Source of the DNA: Bacteroidales bacterium
Lineage (GTDB): Bacteria > Bacteroidota > Bacteroidia > Bacteroidales > UBA932
Assembly: GCA_017551215.1 (NCBI GenBank)
Contig: JAFZMA010000177.1
Location: 1 to 6,628 of the forward strand
DNA length: 6,628 nt
Reading direction: 5' to 3'
In this document: positions 1 to 6,204 of the stretch, piece by piece
Numbering within the stretch: the stretch's first letter is position 1
How the letters are laid out: every line of letters begins with the position of its first letter
Notes under the pieces: model-generated
The model's database searches: none
Seen by the model: the letters and a program-made list of their open reading frames with translations, nothing else
Told to the model about the DNA's origin: nothing
Made by a program: the position numbers and the translations under genes

Positions 1-399
1 ACGATTTACAACAACCAACTAAACAAATCTAGAGTACTTCTCCATTATGGAGCGAACCCCAATCACACCAATAAATCATTTGAAACTCCACTTATCATAG
101 CGACAAAACTAAAAAACTACGATGCACTAATATTGCTTTGTGAATTCGGAGCTGATCCAAATTATGCTCCAGGAGGATGTGATAAAAGTGTCTATAGATG
201 GGCAGCGAATGATTTGCCTGCTTTAATAATCCTTGTCAGAGGGGGACTTGATATATCCAACAAAGAAGTGTTTAACACACTAATTAAAAACGCGGAGAAT
301 ATAGATGTTATCTCATTGCTGTCCACTAAAAACTGTGGACAGCAATGGGTGAATATATCTACCCAAAAAAGAATCCAATCTCGGATTAACACCAATTAG
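1..399 (+). CDS. Ankyrin-repeat protein, 5' end missing and apparently frameshifted
   Basis: The frame is open from the first base of the window to a TAG at 397-399, giving 132 residues, so the true start lies outside the window. Two ankyrin-type units are visible: residues around 11-24 contain VLLHYGANPN, followed by TPLIIATKLKNYDALILLCEFGADPN (here split as TPLIIATKLKNYD and ALILLCEFGADPN), the usual pattern of helix pair plus GADPN loop. A more degenerate unit follows, with ALIILVRGGLDI. Ankyrin repeats are protein-binding scaffolds, so no catalytic role can be read from them. The last 16 or so residues (VNISTQKRIQSRINTN) no longer resemble a repeat, and the neighbouring frame is open to 526, so the natural C-terminus may be lost by a frameshift. 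Composition is AT-rich, unlike the core genes after base 1025. In Bacteroidetes such genes often lie in accessory regions and some act as immunity proteins, but nothing here proves that role. Confidence 0.8.
   Translation, partial: TIYNNQLNKSRVLLHYGANPNHTNKSFETPLIIATKLKNYDALILLCEFGADPNYAPGGCDKSVYRWAANDLPALIILVRGGLDISNKEVFNTLIKNAENIDVISLLSTKNCGQQWVNISTQKRIQSRINTN
314..347. repeat. Perfect 13-bp inverted repeat with 8-nt loop inside the ankyrin gene
   Basis: The arm CATTGCTGTCCAC (314-326) is the exact reverse complement of GTGGACAGCAATG (335-347), with the spacer TAAAAACT between them (327-334). The transcript could fold into a strong hairpin. No T-run follows on either strand, so it is not a standard intrinsic terminator. 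It lies within the reading frame and encodes residues around LLSTKNCGQQ. It sits 17 bases before the A6 run proposed as the frameshift site. Confidence 0.85.
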
Positions 400-526
400 A
401 ATAGATTCAAACCGTGAAGACTTTATGTTAGCGTATCCCAGAAAGTTTTATTATTATTATTATAAAAGTTTTGTGCCAGATTTAAAAAACAATCCATTAA
501 TTTTTACTCCAACTAACTTGAAATGA
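353..526 (+). pseudogene. Probable displaced C-terminus of the ankyrin gene (frame shifted by one base)
   Basis: The frame starting at 353 is open for 57 codons until TGA at 524-526, unusual by chance in such AT-rich DNA. It reads as a plausible protein, including LGLTPIRIDSNREDF, MLAYPRKF, a run of five Tyr, and KSFVPDLKNNPLIFTPTNLK. Removing one A from the A6 run at 365-370 joins it smoothly to the ankyrin frame, giving STQKESNLGLTPIR across the junction and a C-terminus about 52 residues beyond the shift. The TGA then overlaps the ATG of the next gene (ATGA, 523-526), as in many co-translated pairs. An internal ATG at 425 could alternatively start a separate 33-residue peptide, but I consider this less likely. 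Whether the shift is a real mutation, a variable site or an assembly error cannot be seen here. Confidence 0.5.
448..462 (+). repeat. Trinucleotide microsatellite (TTA)5
   Basis: Five perfect TTA units run from 448 to 462, with a further T at 463. In the displaced ankyrin frame they encode Phe followed by five Tyr (TAT codons). Changes in copy number would keep that frame and only alter the length of the Tyr run. Confidence 0.8.
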
Positions 527-972
527 AGAAGTTTCTTTTATATTTAATCATAACAGTTGTAGTATCTTGTTCTATCATTTACAAACAGCATACTGCTATT
601 CCGCAAGTTTTTTCTAGTGATAAAGGACATATTGTTTTATATGACAGTACATTTACAATTACTTTATTTAAATTCAATAATAGTGACTATTTAACAGGCA
701 ACCCCAATTATGTAATCACCACAGGACTAGGAGTTTGGAGGTATTTGAGCAACAAAAAAATAGTATTCTTCTGCAAAGATCTATATCAAGACCTTAGAAA
801 TTCATATACTAAAGATCCATATTATTCAGATTTAGATTTAAATCTCGTATATAACCTAGAGGGAAGCAAAACCTTAATTGGTACACATATAGCTGAATTA
901 AAAAATGATAGTACATTATTTATACCATCACTCTCACTTCTTCTAATAAGGGTCAAGCAAAAGTATAAGTAA
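523..972 (+). CDS. Predicted small lipoprotein of unknown function
   Basis: The gene encodes 149 residues, and I do not recognise a family. The N-terminus is a typical lipoprotein signal: Lys-Lys at 2-3, a hydrophobic stretch over residues 4-15, and a lipobox VVSC with the acceptor cysteine at 16. The mature part would be about 134 residues, rich in Tyr, Asn, Leu and Asp, with no obvious repeat or catalytic motif. The residues just after the cysteine (SIIYKQ) have no acidic cluster like those of surface-export signals described in some Bacteroidetes, so a periplasm-facing anchor is the simpler guess. The start at 523 is supported by the signal peptide and by the ATGA overlap with the displaced ankyrin frame. 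The DNA is very AT-rich (23-27% G+C in two sampled lines), which fits horizontal acquisition together with the ankyrin gene. A role as an immunity or accessory protein for its neighbour is speculation. Confidence 0.75.
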   Translation: MKKFLLYLIITVVVSCSIIYKQHTAIPQVFSSDKGHIVLYDSTFTITLFKFNNSDYLTGNPNYVITTGLGVWRYLSNKKIVFFCKDLYQDLRNSYTKDPYYSDLDLNLVYNLEGSKTLIGTHIAELKNDSTLFIPSLSLLLIRVKQKYK

Positions 973-1024
973 AGTATGTTGTAGCTGTACTACTGACACA
1001 TATTTATATAGGTGCCTAAGGTGT

Positions 1025-2173
1025 TTATTGATGCACAGGGCGGAGAAGGTCTGCAACGGTTTTGACAGGGTTGAATGTAGATATAGGGACTTCCACAAAT
1101 ACTGTGTGCCAGCGGCTCATTGAGCCGTTCCACAAACCGGGGAGTTCCGTATATTTTGCCTTGCGGCCGGCAAAAGTCTTTTCCACTCTTAAGCCAGTTG
1201 TTGGATCTGTAAACTGTTGAAGGTCAAATTTGTTGCCGTTTTTGTCCTTGATGCAGCAGACAATATCCACTGGGTTGAAATGGGTTGAGTTCTTCATCAG
1301 GGACTTGTCTTCTATCTGGACACTTTCCAGAATCTGGAGAGATGTGCTTCCGTCCTTTTCTCTGCAGACAAAAGGTCCACCGCCAGGCTCCCCCTCGTTT
1401 TTCACCATTCCACAGACTCTTATCGGACGGTCGAGTTTATCGCCGATGGTATTTTTTATCTGTATTGCCATTCCAAGGAGAATCTTCTTCCATTTGACAG
1501 TATCGCTGAGGAAAGGTTCCTTTACGACGTTGTCTATGTTCTTGATGAAGATGAAATCCTCAGCGCAGAGATTGAGGTTTTTAAGGAGGGCACCGTGCCC
1601 TGCAGGGCGGGTTAGAATTGTGCCGTCTTCCTTGAGGAATGGATGTCCGTTTTCATCGTAGGCGGTAACGTCTGTGGCGTGGTCCTGGGTTGTGAAAACA
1701 GCCTCGTAAGTGCAGTTGTATCTGTTCTCGTAACCGGCTTTACATCTTTCAAACAGGTTTCTAAAATCATCCAGATGTTCCTCAGAAACAGTGAAATGCA
1801 GTTTTACATTTCCCTTCTTGTCCTTGGCATATAGAGCACCCTCAACCAGATGCTCTTCAAGAGGAGTCCGGGTGAACATCTCATAATGGTGGAAGGGAAG
1901 AAGCCCCTTTGGAGTTGAAGCCAGGATGTCTCTGTCTATTGAAAAATCTATCGGAGTCTTGGCCTTAAGCTCTTCCCTTAGGCGGTCTGCCTCAAGGCCT
2001 TCCTCGTACAAAGGCTTGAACATCCTGGTAGCCGCACCGCTGGCCGGAGTGAACTTGCATAGAGTTCCTTCAAAGGACTCGGCGATCTCTAGATATCTTG
2101 CCTCTTCTTCTGGAATGAGTTTAAGGATGGTTCCGTCAGAGATGCTTGCGGCTTTTTCAATAATCAAACTCAT
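1025..2173 (-). CDS. DUF4301 family protein, compact form (nucleotidyltransferase-like)
   Basis: The protein has 382 residues and I recognise it as DUF4301, a family of unproven function found mainly in Bacteroidetes. Near the N-terminus, FTPASGAATRMFK (41-53) resembles the nucleotide-binding glycine-rich loop of sugar-nucleotide pyrophosphorylases. RPAGHGALLKNLN (189-201) and FIKNIDNVV (209-217) resemble the nucleotide and metal-binding segments of UDP-sugar pyrophosphorylases. Other conserved blocks are RTPLEEHLVEGALYA (102-116), VCGMVKNEGEPGGGPF (253-268), FNPVDIVC (299-306) and a C-terminus reading ELPGLWNGSMS then FNPVKTVADLLRP. This suggests a sugar-1-phosphate or similar nucleotidyltransferase fold, which is inference. 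From memory, relatives are nearer 500 residues; this copy lacks an N-terminal segment (an in-frame stop lies eight codons upstream of the ATG) and seems shortened after residues 60 and 217. It is the last gene of the recF operon and overlaps pdxB by 17 bases. Confidence 0.85.
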   Translation of the reverse strand: MSLIIEKAASISDGTILKLIPEEEARYLEIAESFEGTLCKFTPASGAATRMFKPLYEEGLEADRLREELKAKTPIDFSIDRDILASTPKGLLPFHHYEMFTRTPLEEHLVEGALYAKDKKGNVKLHFTVSEEHLDDFRNLFERCKAGYENRYNCTYEAVFTTQDHATDVTAYDENGHPFLKEDGTILTRPAGHGALLKNLNLCAEDFIFIKNIDNVVKEPFLSDTVKWKKILLGMAIQIKNTIGDKLDRPIRVCGMVKNEGEPGGGPFVCREKDGSTSLQILESVQIEDKSLMKNSTHFNPVDIVCCIKDKNGNKFDLQQFTDPTTGLRVEKTFAGRKAKYTELPGLWNGSMSRWHTVFVEVPISTFNPVKTVADLLRPVHQ

Positions 2174-3209
2174 GGCGATAGATATATTCTTTTCTCAGTT
2201 TTTCAAAAGCATTTGGACTCTCTCTCAAGGCTTTATCCAGCTCAGCGATGGGGAAAAACTCCATCAGCTGCTCATTCAGATTGGCATTGAGTTTCAAGTG
2301 ATGCCTCTCGTCCTTTGTTCTACAGGTATAGTCTTTCAGGGCATAGATTTTTGCAAAATCTGCAAAGGCTCTTACAACCGCATCCGTGGCATTTTGTTTT
2401 CCTTCAACTGAATATCCTGCAATATGTGGCGTGGCAAGTGAAGCCCTATCCAGCATCTTTCTTGAAATTTTTGGCTCGTTGTTCCATACATCGCAGAGGA
2501 AAAGCCCTATTCTGTCTGAATTGAGGAGAGATGAGTCATCTACAACTGTACCTCTTGAGGCGTTAACCAGGTGGGCTCCCTTTTTCATCAGGGAAAAGAA
2601 GCGTTTGCCTGCAAGTCCCCTTGTAGTATAGTCCAGCGGTGTGTGCAGTGTTACAATATCTGAGTTTGCAAGCACTTCCTCCAGAGGATAATATTCTATA
2701 GGGGTAAACTCCTCACCTCTTGAGAGCCTTTCCGTCTGAAGCGCTTCTTTGGGAGGGTCATTCCTCATTACCCTGAATCCCAGAGCTATGCAAAGCCGGG
2801 CCACCTTTTCTCCCACGTTTCCTGCACCGATTATTCCTATAGTTATTCTAGTCCTCTCAGAGCGTTTTTCCGGAAGAAGGCCTGCAAAGGACAGGGCTGT
2901 GACAAAATACTGCATTACAGCGGAACTGTTGCATCCCGGTGCATTACTTACGCATATTGAATGCGCAGCGCAGTATTCCTCGTCTATATGGTCTTTGCCA
3001 ATGGTTGCAGAGGCTATGAACCTTACGTTATTGCCTTCCAGGAGTTCTTTTCCGCAAGCGGTTCTGGTTCTGACGAACAGGCAGACTTCATCATTTCTGG
3101 CTTTCTTGAGGGCATCAGGGAATGAATCTCCCGCTGTGTAAACCACATCCGCATACGGTTCCAGGACTCCTTTTATAAAGGGTATGGCATTATCTACAAT
3201 AGCAATCAT
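2157..3209 (-). CDS. pdxB: Erythronate-4-phosphate dehydrogenase
   Basis: This 350-residue cytoplasmic enzyme oxidises 4-phospho-D-erythronate to 2-oxo-3-hydroxy-4-phosphobutanoate, the second step of DXP-dependent pyridoxal 5'-phosphate synthesis. It belongs to the D-2-hydroxyacid dehydrogenase superfamily. The N-terminal substrate part includes VDNAIPF (5-11), RTRT (47-50) and SATIGKDHID (67-76). The NAD-binding Rossmann loop GIIGAGNVG is at 125-133, with D151 placed to bind the NAD ribose. The likely catalytic set is R219 (in NASRGTVVDD), E245 (in WNNEP) and H262 (in PHIAGYS). The tail after about residue 290 corresponds to the PdxB-specific dimerisation domain. Length is slightly below the 378 residues of the E. 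coli enzyme. The start ATG shares four bases (ATGA) with the stop of the DUF721 gene, which points to coupled translation. A different hydroxyacid dehydrogenase is possible but unlikely, because the PNAPGCNSSAV-like segment (here SNAPGCNSSAVMQY) is characteristic of PdxB. Confidence 0.93.
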   Translation of the reverse strand: MIAIVDNAIPFIKGVLEPYADVVYTAGDSFPDALKKARNDEVCLFVRTRTACGKELLEGNNVRFIASATIGKDHIDEEYCAAHSICVSNAPGCNSSAVMQYFVTALSFAGLLPEKRSERTRITIGIIGAGNVGEKVARLCIALGFRVMRNDPPKEALQTERLSRGEEFTPIEYYPLEEVLANSDIVTLHTPLDYTTRGLAGKRFFSLMKKGAHLVNASRGTVVDDSSLLNSDRIGLFLCDVWNNEPKISRKMLDRASLATPHIAGYSVEGKQNATDAVVRAFADFAKIYALKDYTCRTKDERHHLKLNANLNEQLMEFFPIAELDKALRESPNAFEKLRKEYIYRHEFDY

Positions 3210-3496
3210 CTCAAAACCAGATTTTTGACAAAGGTTCCGCCAAGATTCCTGTTAAGAAGGAAGATAATCTGGCTTTTCCTCCTAAGCAGCATTGTGCGGA
3301 CAATGGAAGAGGAAATGTTCACGTACAGGGTTCCGTCCTTAAAAAAGCGGGAAGATGTAGCGCTCACTATGTTTTTGTCCATAGACTCGTCCCAGCAGCG
3401 AACCACGCGGGCTCCCAGAATCCCCTGACTGCGCTCAAGGTCATTCATGTATTCACGGAGCAAATCTCCCACAAGTCTGCTGCTCTGCCTTTTCAT
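3206..3496 (-). CDS. DUF721 / DciA-like protein
   Basis: This small 96-residue protein matches the DUF721 (DciA-like) domain. After an N-terminal helix (KRQSSRLVGDLLREYM) it has the family layout: a Trp in the first half (W35, in RVVRCWDESM), then ATSSRFFKDGTLYVNISSSIVRTML split as a strand region (GTLYVNISSS, 55-64) and a helix, and a conserved C-terminal LNRNLGG (81-87) followed by VKNLVLR. In bacteria without DnaC-type loaders, DciA helps load the replicative helicase DnaB. Short DUF721 proteins beside recF are usual in Bacteroidetes, but whether this one is a true helicase loader has to be inferred. It overlaps recF upstream and pdxB downstream by four bases each (ATGA), so it is probably made only as part of this operon. 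Confidence 0.85.
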   Translation of the reverse strand: MKRQSSRLVGDLLREYMNDLERSQGILGARVVRCWDESMDKNIVSATSSRFFKDGTLYVNISSSIVRTMLLRRKSQIIFLLNRNLGGTFVKNLVLR

Positions 3497-4605
3497 ATCT
3501 CGGAAACTTTTCCTTCTGAAACCTCGAAATTCCGGCTGCTTCCTCCAACCTTTTCTACAAGGGCATCCATCCTCACCTTATTGCTGTCCGTTATGAATAT
3601 CTGGCCGAAATCCTCTCCGGAAACCATCTGAAGCAGGTTTTCAACCCTGTCCATATCCAGTTTGTCGAACACATCGTCCAGAAGGAGGATTGGCCTGCGT
3701 CCGTCTTTTTTCATTATGCCGAACTGGGCCATCTTGAGCGCAATCTGGAAACATTTCTGCTGTCCCTGGCTGGCACACCGCTTGAGCAGATGATAGCCTT
3801 CGTCAGAAATTTCCATCTCAAAAGCAATGTCATCGCGGTGAACACCTCCTACAGTGAACCCCATCATCCTGTCCCTTTCAAAATTCCTCTTCAGAATCTC
3901 CTCGAGAGTATGTTTCTGGAGTTCAGACTGATATGTGATGCGGACCTTTTCCTTGCCTCCACTTAGGTCTGAATAATGTTTCTGCACGCTCTCCTGAAGC
4001 AGAGAGCAGAGCCCCTGTCTGGCATTGAAGATATATCTGGCGTTATCGCAGAGCTGGCTGTCTACTACCTCCAGAAGTTCAACGGACATGCTTTCATCCT
4101 TAAGCAGGCGGTTTCTCTGGCTCAGAATCTTGTTGTATCGCTGAGTTTTCTCAAGATACTGGCGGTCTATCTGGCTAAGGAGGGCATTTAGGAACCTTCT
4201 CCTTTCCTCTGCAGAGAGGTTTATCAGATTTGAGTCTGAAGGAGAAACCATAACCACAGGCAGAAGGCCTATATGGTCCGAAAGGCGCTTGTAAGCCTTG
4301 TCGTTGCATTTCAGGACCTTTCCCTCCCTGTCTCCGCCGTATACCGCAAGGCCTATCTTGCTGACTGAACCGTCATCCATTGAATAGTATCCTGCAAGGG
4401 CTGCGGCTTCTTTACCGTGGCGCACGGAAAAAACATCCTGGAAATTGAAGAAACTCTTGGCCATGGACAGGCTGTAGACGGCATCCAGAAGGTTTGTCTT
4501 GCCGCTCCCGTTGCTTCCTGAAATACAGTTGAGTCTAGGCGAAAAATTCAGATCAGCCTCAGCGATGTTCTTGAAATCGGTTATGAGAATCCTGCTTAAA
4601 AACAT
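3493..4605 (-). CDS. recF: DNA replication and repair protein RecF
   Basis: RecF is an SMC-like ATPase that, with RecO and RecR, helps load RecA onto single-stranded gaps during recombinational repair. From the ATG at 4605 it has 370 residues, the usual length. Visible motifs are Walker A GSNGSGKT (30-37), the ABC-type signature region SQGQQK (279-284) and Walker B PILLLDDVFDKLD (305-317), plus the RecF-typical SPSDSNLINLSAEERRRFLN block (split as SPSDSNLINL, 121-130, and SAEERRRFLN, 131-140) and GVHRDD (254-259). An upstream in-frame ATG at 4674 would add 23 residues, but family members begin with a sequence like FLSRILITDFKNI, and the extension would run through the divergent promoter region, so I chose 4605. 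It is the first gene of a four-gene minus-strand operon. The protein acts in the cytoplasm on the chromosome. Confidence 0.94.
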   Translation of the reverse strand: MFLSRILITDFKNIAEADLNFSPRLNCISGSNGSGKTNLLDAVYSLSMAKSFFNFQDVFSVRHGKEAAALAGYYSMDDGSVSKIGLAVYGGDREGKVLKCNDKAYKRLSDHIGLLPVVMVSPSDSNLINLSAEERRRFLNALLSQIDRQYLEKTQRYNKILSQRNRLLKDESMSVELLEVVDSQLCDNARYIFNARQGLCSLLQESVQKHYSDLSGGKEKVRITYQSELQKHTLEEILKRNFERDRMMGFTVGGVHRDDIAFEMEISDEGYHLLKRCASQGQQKCFQIALKMAQFGIMKKDGRRPILLLDDVFDKLDMDRVENLLQMVSGEDFGQIFITDSNKVRMDALVEKVGGSSRNFEVSEGKVSEI

Positions 4606-4619
4606 ATCGTTTAAAACTA

Positions 4620-4651
4620 TTGCAAAATTAGAATATTTATCCGTAAATTTG
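4620..4651 (+). promoter_or_regulatory. Bacteroidetes-type promoter of the TPR-yebC unit
   Basis: TTG at 4620-4622 lies 21 bases before TAAATTTG at 4644-4651, which matches the TAnnTTTG -7 element of Bacteroidetes primary sigma factor promoters. Transcription should start near 4658-4660, leaving a leader of under 20 bases before the ATG at 4677. Its -33 element abuts the presumed -7 element of the opposite recF promoter, so the two may interfere. Confidence 0.65.
4623..4630 (-). promoter_or_regulatory. Possible -7 element of the recF operon promoter
   Basis: Read on the minus strand the bases are TAATTTTG, a full match to the Bacteroidetes -7 consensus TAnnTTTG. Transcription would begin near 4616, about ten bases before the chosen recF ATG at 4605, which supports that start. 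No good -33 element is seen at the usual spacing; the nearest TTTG is 28 bases upstream. Confidence 0.45.
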
Positions 4652-4676
4652 CACTTCGCAAAAAATCTTAACAAAA

Positions 4677-5360
4677 ATGGCTAAAAACTACAAAGAAAGC
4701 TCTGAGCCTAAGGCCAATGTTGCCGAGGCCCTGTCAAAGACAGAAATGTTCTTCGAGAAAAACAAGAAGACCATCGGATATGTGGTGGGAGGATTGATCG
4801 TTCTGGCAGCCCTCATTTTCGTTTACCGCAATTACATTGTGCTTCCAAAACAGAAGGAAGCCGTTAACCAATTATATGTTGCAGAGCGCTATTTCAAGGC
4901 GGATTCATTCAACCTTGCGCTCAACGGAGACGGCAACGCGCTTGGTCTGAGACAGATCATAGACAAGTACGGAAGCAAGGCCGGAATGGCCGCTTACTTT
5001 GATGCCGGCGTCTGCTGCCTGCGTCTGGGTGAGAATGACGAGGCTATACAGTATCTTAAGAAGTTCTCCAGCAAGGACAAGATAATGATGGCAAAGGCAA
5101 AGTGCTGCATCGGCGACGCACTTGTTAATAAAGACGATATCAAAGGCGCCCTTCCTTATTTTGAGGAGGCTGCTGAAATCAGCGACAACATCTTCAGCGC
5201 CGGTTATCTGCTCAAGGCTGGAATCTGTCTGGAGGAACTCGGCGATTACGGAAAGGCCCTTGCTGCCTACAACAAGATCAAGAACGTGTACGCACAGTCT
5301 CCTGAAGGACAGGAAATAGACAAGTACATTTCCAGAGTAGAAGCTTTAGGCGCCAAATAA
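4677..5360 (+). CDS. Membrane-anchored tetratricopeptide repeat protein
   Basis: The protein has 227 residues. A charged N-terminal segment (1-31) contains EALSKTEMFFEKNKK, followed by one membrane span at about 32-50 (TIGYVVGGLIVLAALIFVY), so most of the protein would face the periplasm. Three TPR-like units follow at about 104-131 (FDAGVCCLRLGENDEAIQYL), 138-170 and 174-204 (YLLKAGICLEELGDYGKALAAY and on). TPRs bind protein partners. The overall layout resembles YfgM-like proteins linked to envelope protein folding, and I recognise it as a conserved Bacteroidetes protein with this position opposite recF, but its exact role is not known to me. A-rich sequence and no Shine-Dalgarno precede the ATG at 4677. 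The yebC gene starts eight bases after its stop, so the two are probably co-transcribed. Confidence 0.88.
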   Translation: MAKNYKESSEPKANVAEALSKTEMFFEKNKKTIGYVVGGLIVLAALIFVYRNYIVLPKQKEAVNQLYVAERYFKADSFNLALNGDGNALGLRQIIDKYGSKAGMAAYFDAGVCCLRLGENDEAIQYLKKFSSKDKIMMAKAKCCIGDALVNKDDIKGALPYFEEAAEISDNIFSAGYLLKAGICLEELGDYGKALAAYNKIKNVYAQSPEGQEIDKYISRVEALGAK

Positions 5361-5368
5361 TCAGCACT

Positions 5369-6115
5369 ATGGGAAGAGCGTTTGAATTCAGGAAAGAGAG
5401 GAAATTCAAGAGATGGGGCAACATGGCCCGTGTCTTCACCCGCCTCGGAAAAGAAATCACAATCGCGGCAAAGAACGGTGGTCCGGATCCGGACTACAAC
5501 CCTACCCTGAGAACCATTATCCAGACGGCAAAGAGCGAGAACATGCCTAAGGAGAATATAGACAGGGCCATCAAGAGAGCCGTGGAAAAAGACCAGAGCG
5601 ATTTCCAGGAAATAGTTTACGAGGGATACGGCCCTGGCGGAATCGCCTATCTGATTGAGACTGCAACGGATAACCACACACGTACTGTAGCCAATATCCG
5701 CAGTTACTTCAACAAGTACAACGGCACACTCGGGACCAGTGGAAGCGTGGAATTCATGTTCGAGCACAAATGCGTGTTCAAGATCAAGAGCGAGAAGGCT
5801 CCTATAGATCTGGACGAGCTTGAGTTAGAGCTCATAGATTATGGTGCTGACGAGGTCTTTGAAGAAGAGGACGAGGACGGAAACAAGACAGTAGTCATCT
5901 ACGGGGCCTACAAATCCTTTGGAGATATCCAGAAATACATAGAGGATAAAGGTTATACGATATTGAGCGGAGGGTTTGAGAGGATACCTACCGTAGACCT
6001 GAAGAAACTCCCTGAGGAGCAGCGTCTGGAAAACGAGAAACTTATAGAAAGGATAGAGAATGACGACGATGTCCAGAATGTTTACCACACTCTAGACCTG
6101 TCAGACTCTCAATAA
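5369..6115 (+). CDS. yebC: YebC/PmpR (TACO1) family protein
   Basis: The protein has 248 residues, the normal family length. It begins with the typical basic segment MGRAFEFRKERKFKRWGNMA, followed by FTRLGKEITIAAKNGGPDP (23-41), NMPKENIDRAI (58-68), the hallmark YEGYGPGG (84-91) and TVANIRSYFNKYNGTLG (106-122). The acidic middle part (EEEDEDG, 165-171) and the end NDDDVQNVYH (231-240) are also characteristic. The family was first described as transcriptional regulators; mitochondrial TACO1 and more recently bacterial homologues have been linked to translation, including relief of ribosome stalling at proline-rich stretches. Which activity applies here cannot be decided from sequence. The ATG at 5369 follows the TPR gene by eight bases, and a strong terminator ends the unit just downstream. 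Confidence 0.94.
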   Translation: MGRAFEFRKERKFKRWGNMARVFTRLGKEITIAAKNGGPDPDYNPTLRTIIQTAKSENMPKENIDRAIKRAVEKDQSDFQEIVYEGYGPGGIAYLIETATDNHTRTVANIRSYFNKYNGTLGTSGSVEFMFEHKCVFKIKSEKAPIDLDELELELIDYGADEVFEEEDEDGNKTVVIYGAYKSFGDIQKYIEDKGYTILSGGFERIPTVDLKKLPEEQRLENEKLIERIENDDDVQNVYHTLDLSDSQ

Positions 6116-6130
6116 GGGAATATAGCCCCC

Positions 6131-6155
6131 GAGAAAGCCCCAAGCGGGCTTTTTC
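6131..6155 (+). terminator. Rho-independent terminator after yebC
   Basis: GAGAAAGCCC (6131-6140) pairs with GGGCTTTTTC (6146-6155) in a ten-base-pair stem with one G-U pair and a five-base loop (CAAGC). The T-run at 6150-6154 completes the usual pattern. It lies 15 bases after the yebC stop and separates yebC from the epimerase gene. Confidence 0.85.
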
Positions 6156-6204
6156 AGTTTATTGGAATACTTTGAAGAATATTAAACTATAAAAATTACA
6201 AATT

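Noticed and set aside
466..473. AAGTTTTG as a -7 element for the lipoprotein gene
   Set aside because: One key base differs from the consensus and no suitable -33 element lies at the usual spacing. The ATGA overlap suggests the gene is read from an upstream promoter.
973..1024. Possible bidirectional terminator between the lipoprotein and DUF4301 genes
   Set aside because: Only a four-base-pair stem (GTAG/CTAC) and a short TAGG/CCTA palindrome are present, with no T-run, so I cannot support a terminator. No repeat resembling an attachment site was seen at this compositional boundary.
1926..2411. Long plus-strand open frame (161 codons) across the DUF4301/pdxB junction
   Set aside because: It lies antisense to two well-recognised genes and has no family-like motif, so it is a shadow frame.
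4606..4674. RecF start at 4674 (23 extra residues)
   Set aside because: The extension has no similarity to known RecF N-termini and crosses the promoter elements of both divergent units.
5267..5767. Minus-strand open frame of 166 codons opposite yebC
   Set aside because: It is antisense to the TPR end and the yebC coding region, whose protein matches are clear; nothing in it looks like a known protein.
6168..6174. TACTTTG as a -7 element for the epimerase gene
   Set aside because: It matches TAnnTTTG only in part and no -33 element lies at the right distance, since that position falls in the terminator stem. A promoter is expected in 6156-6204 but I cannot place it.
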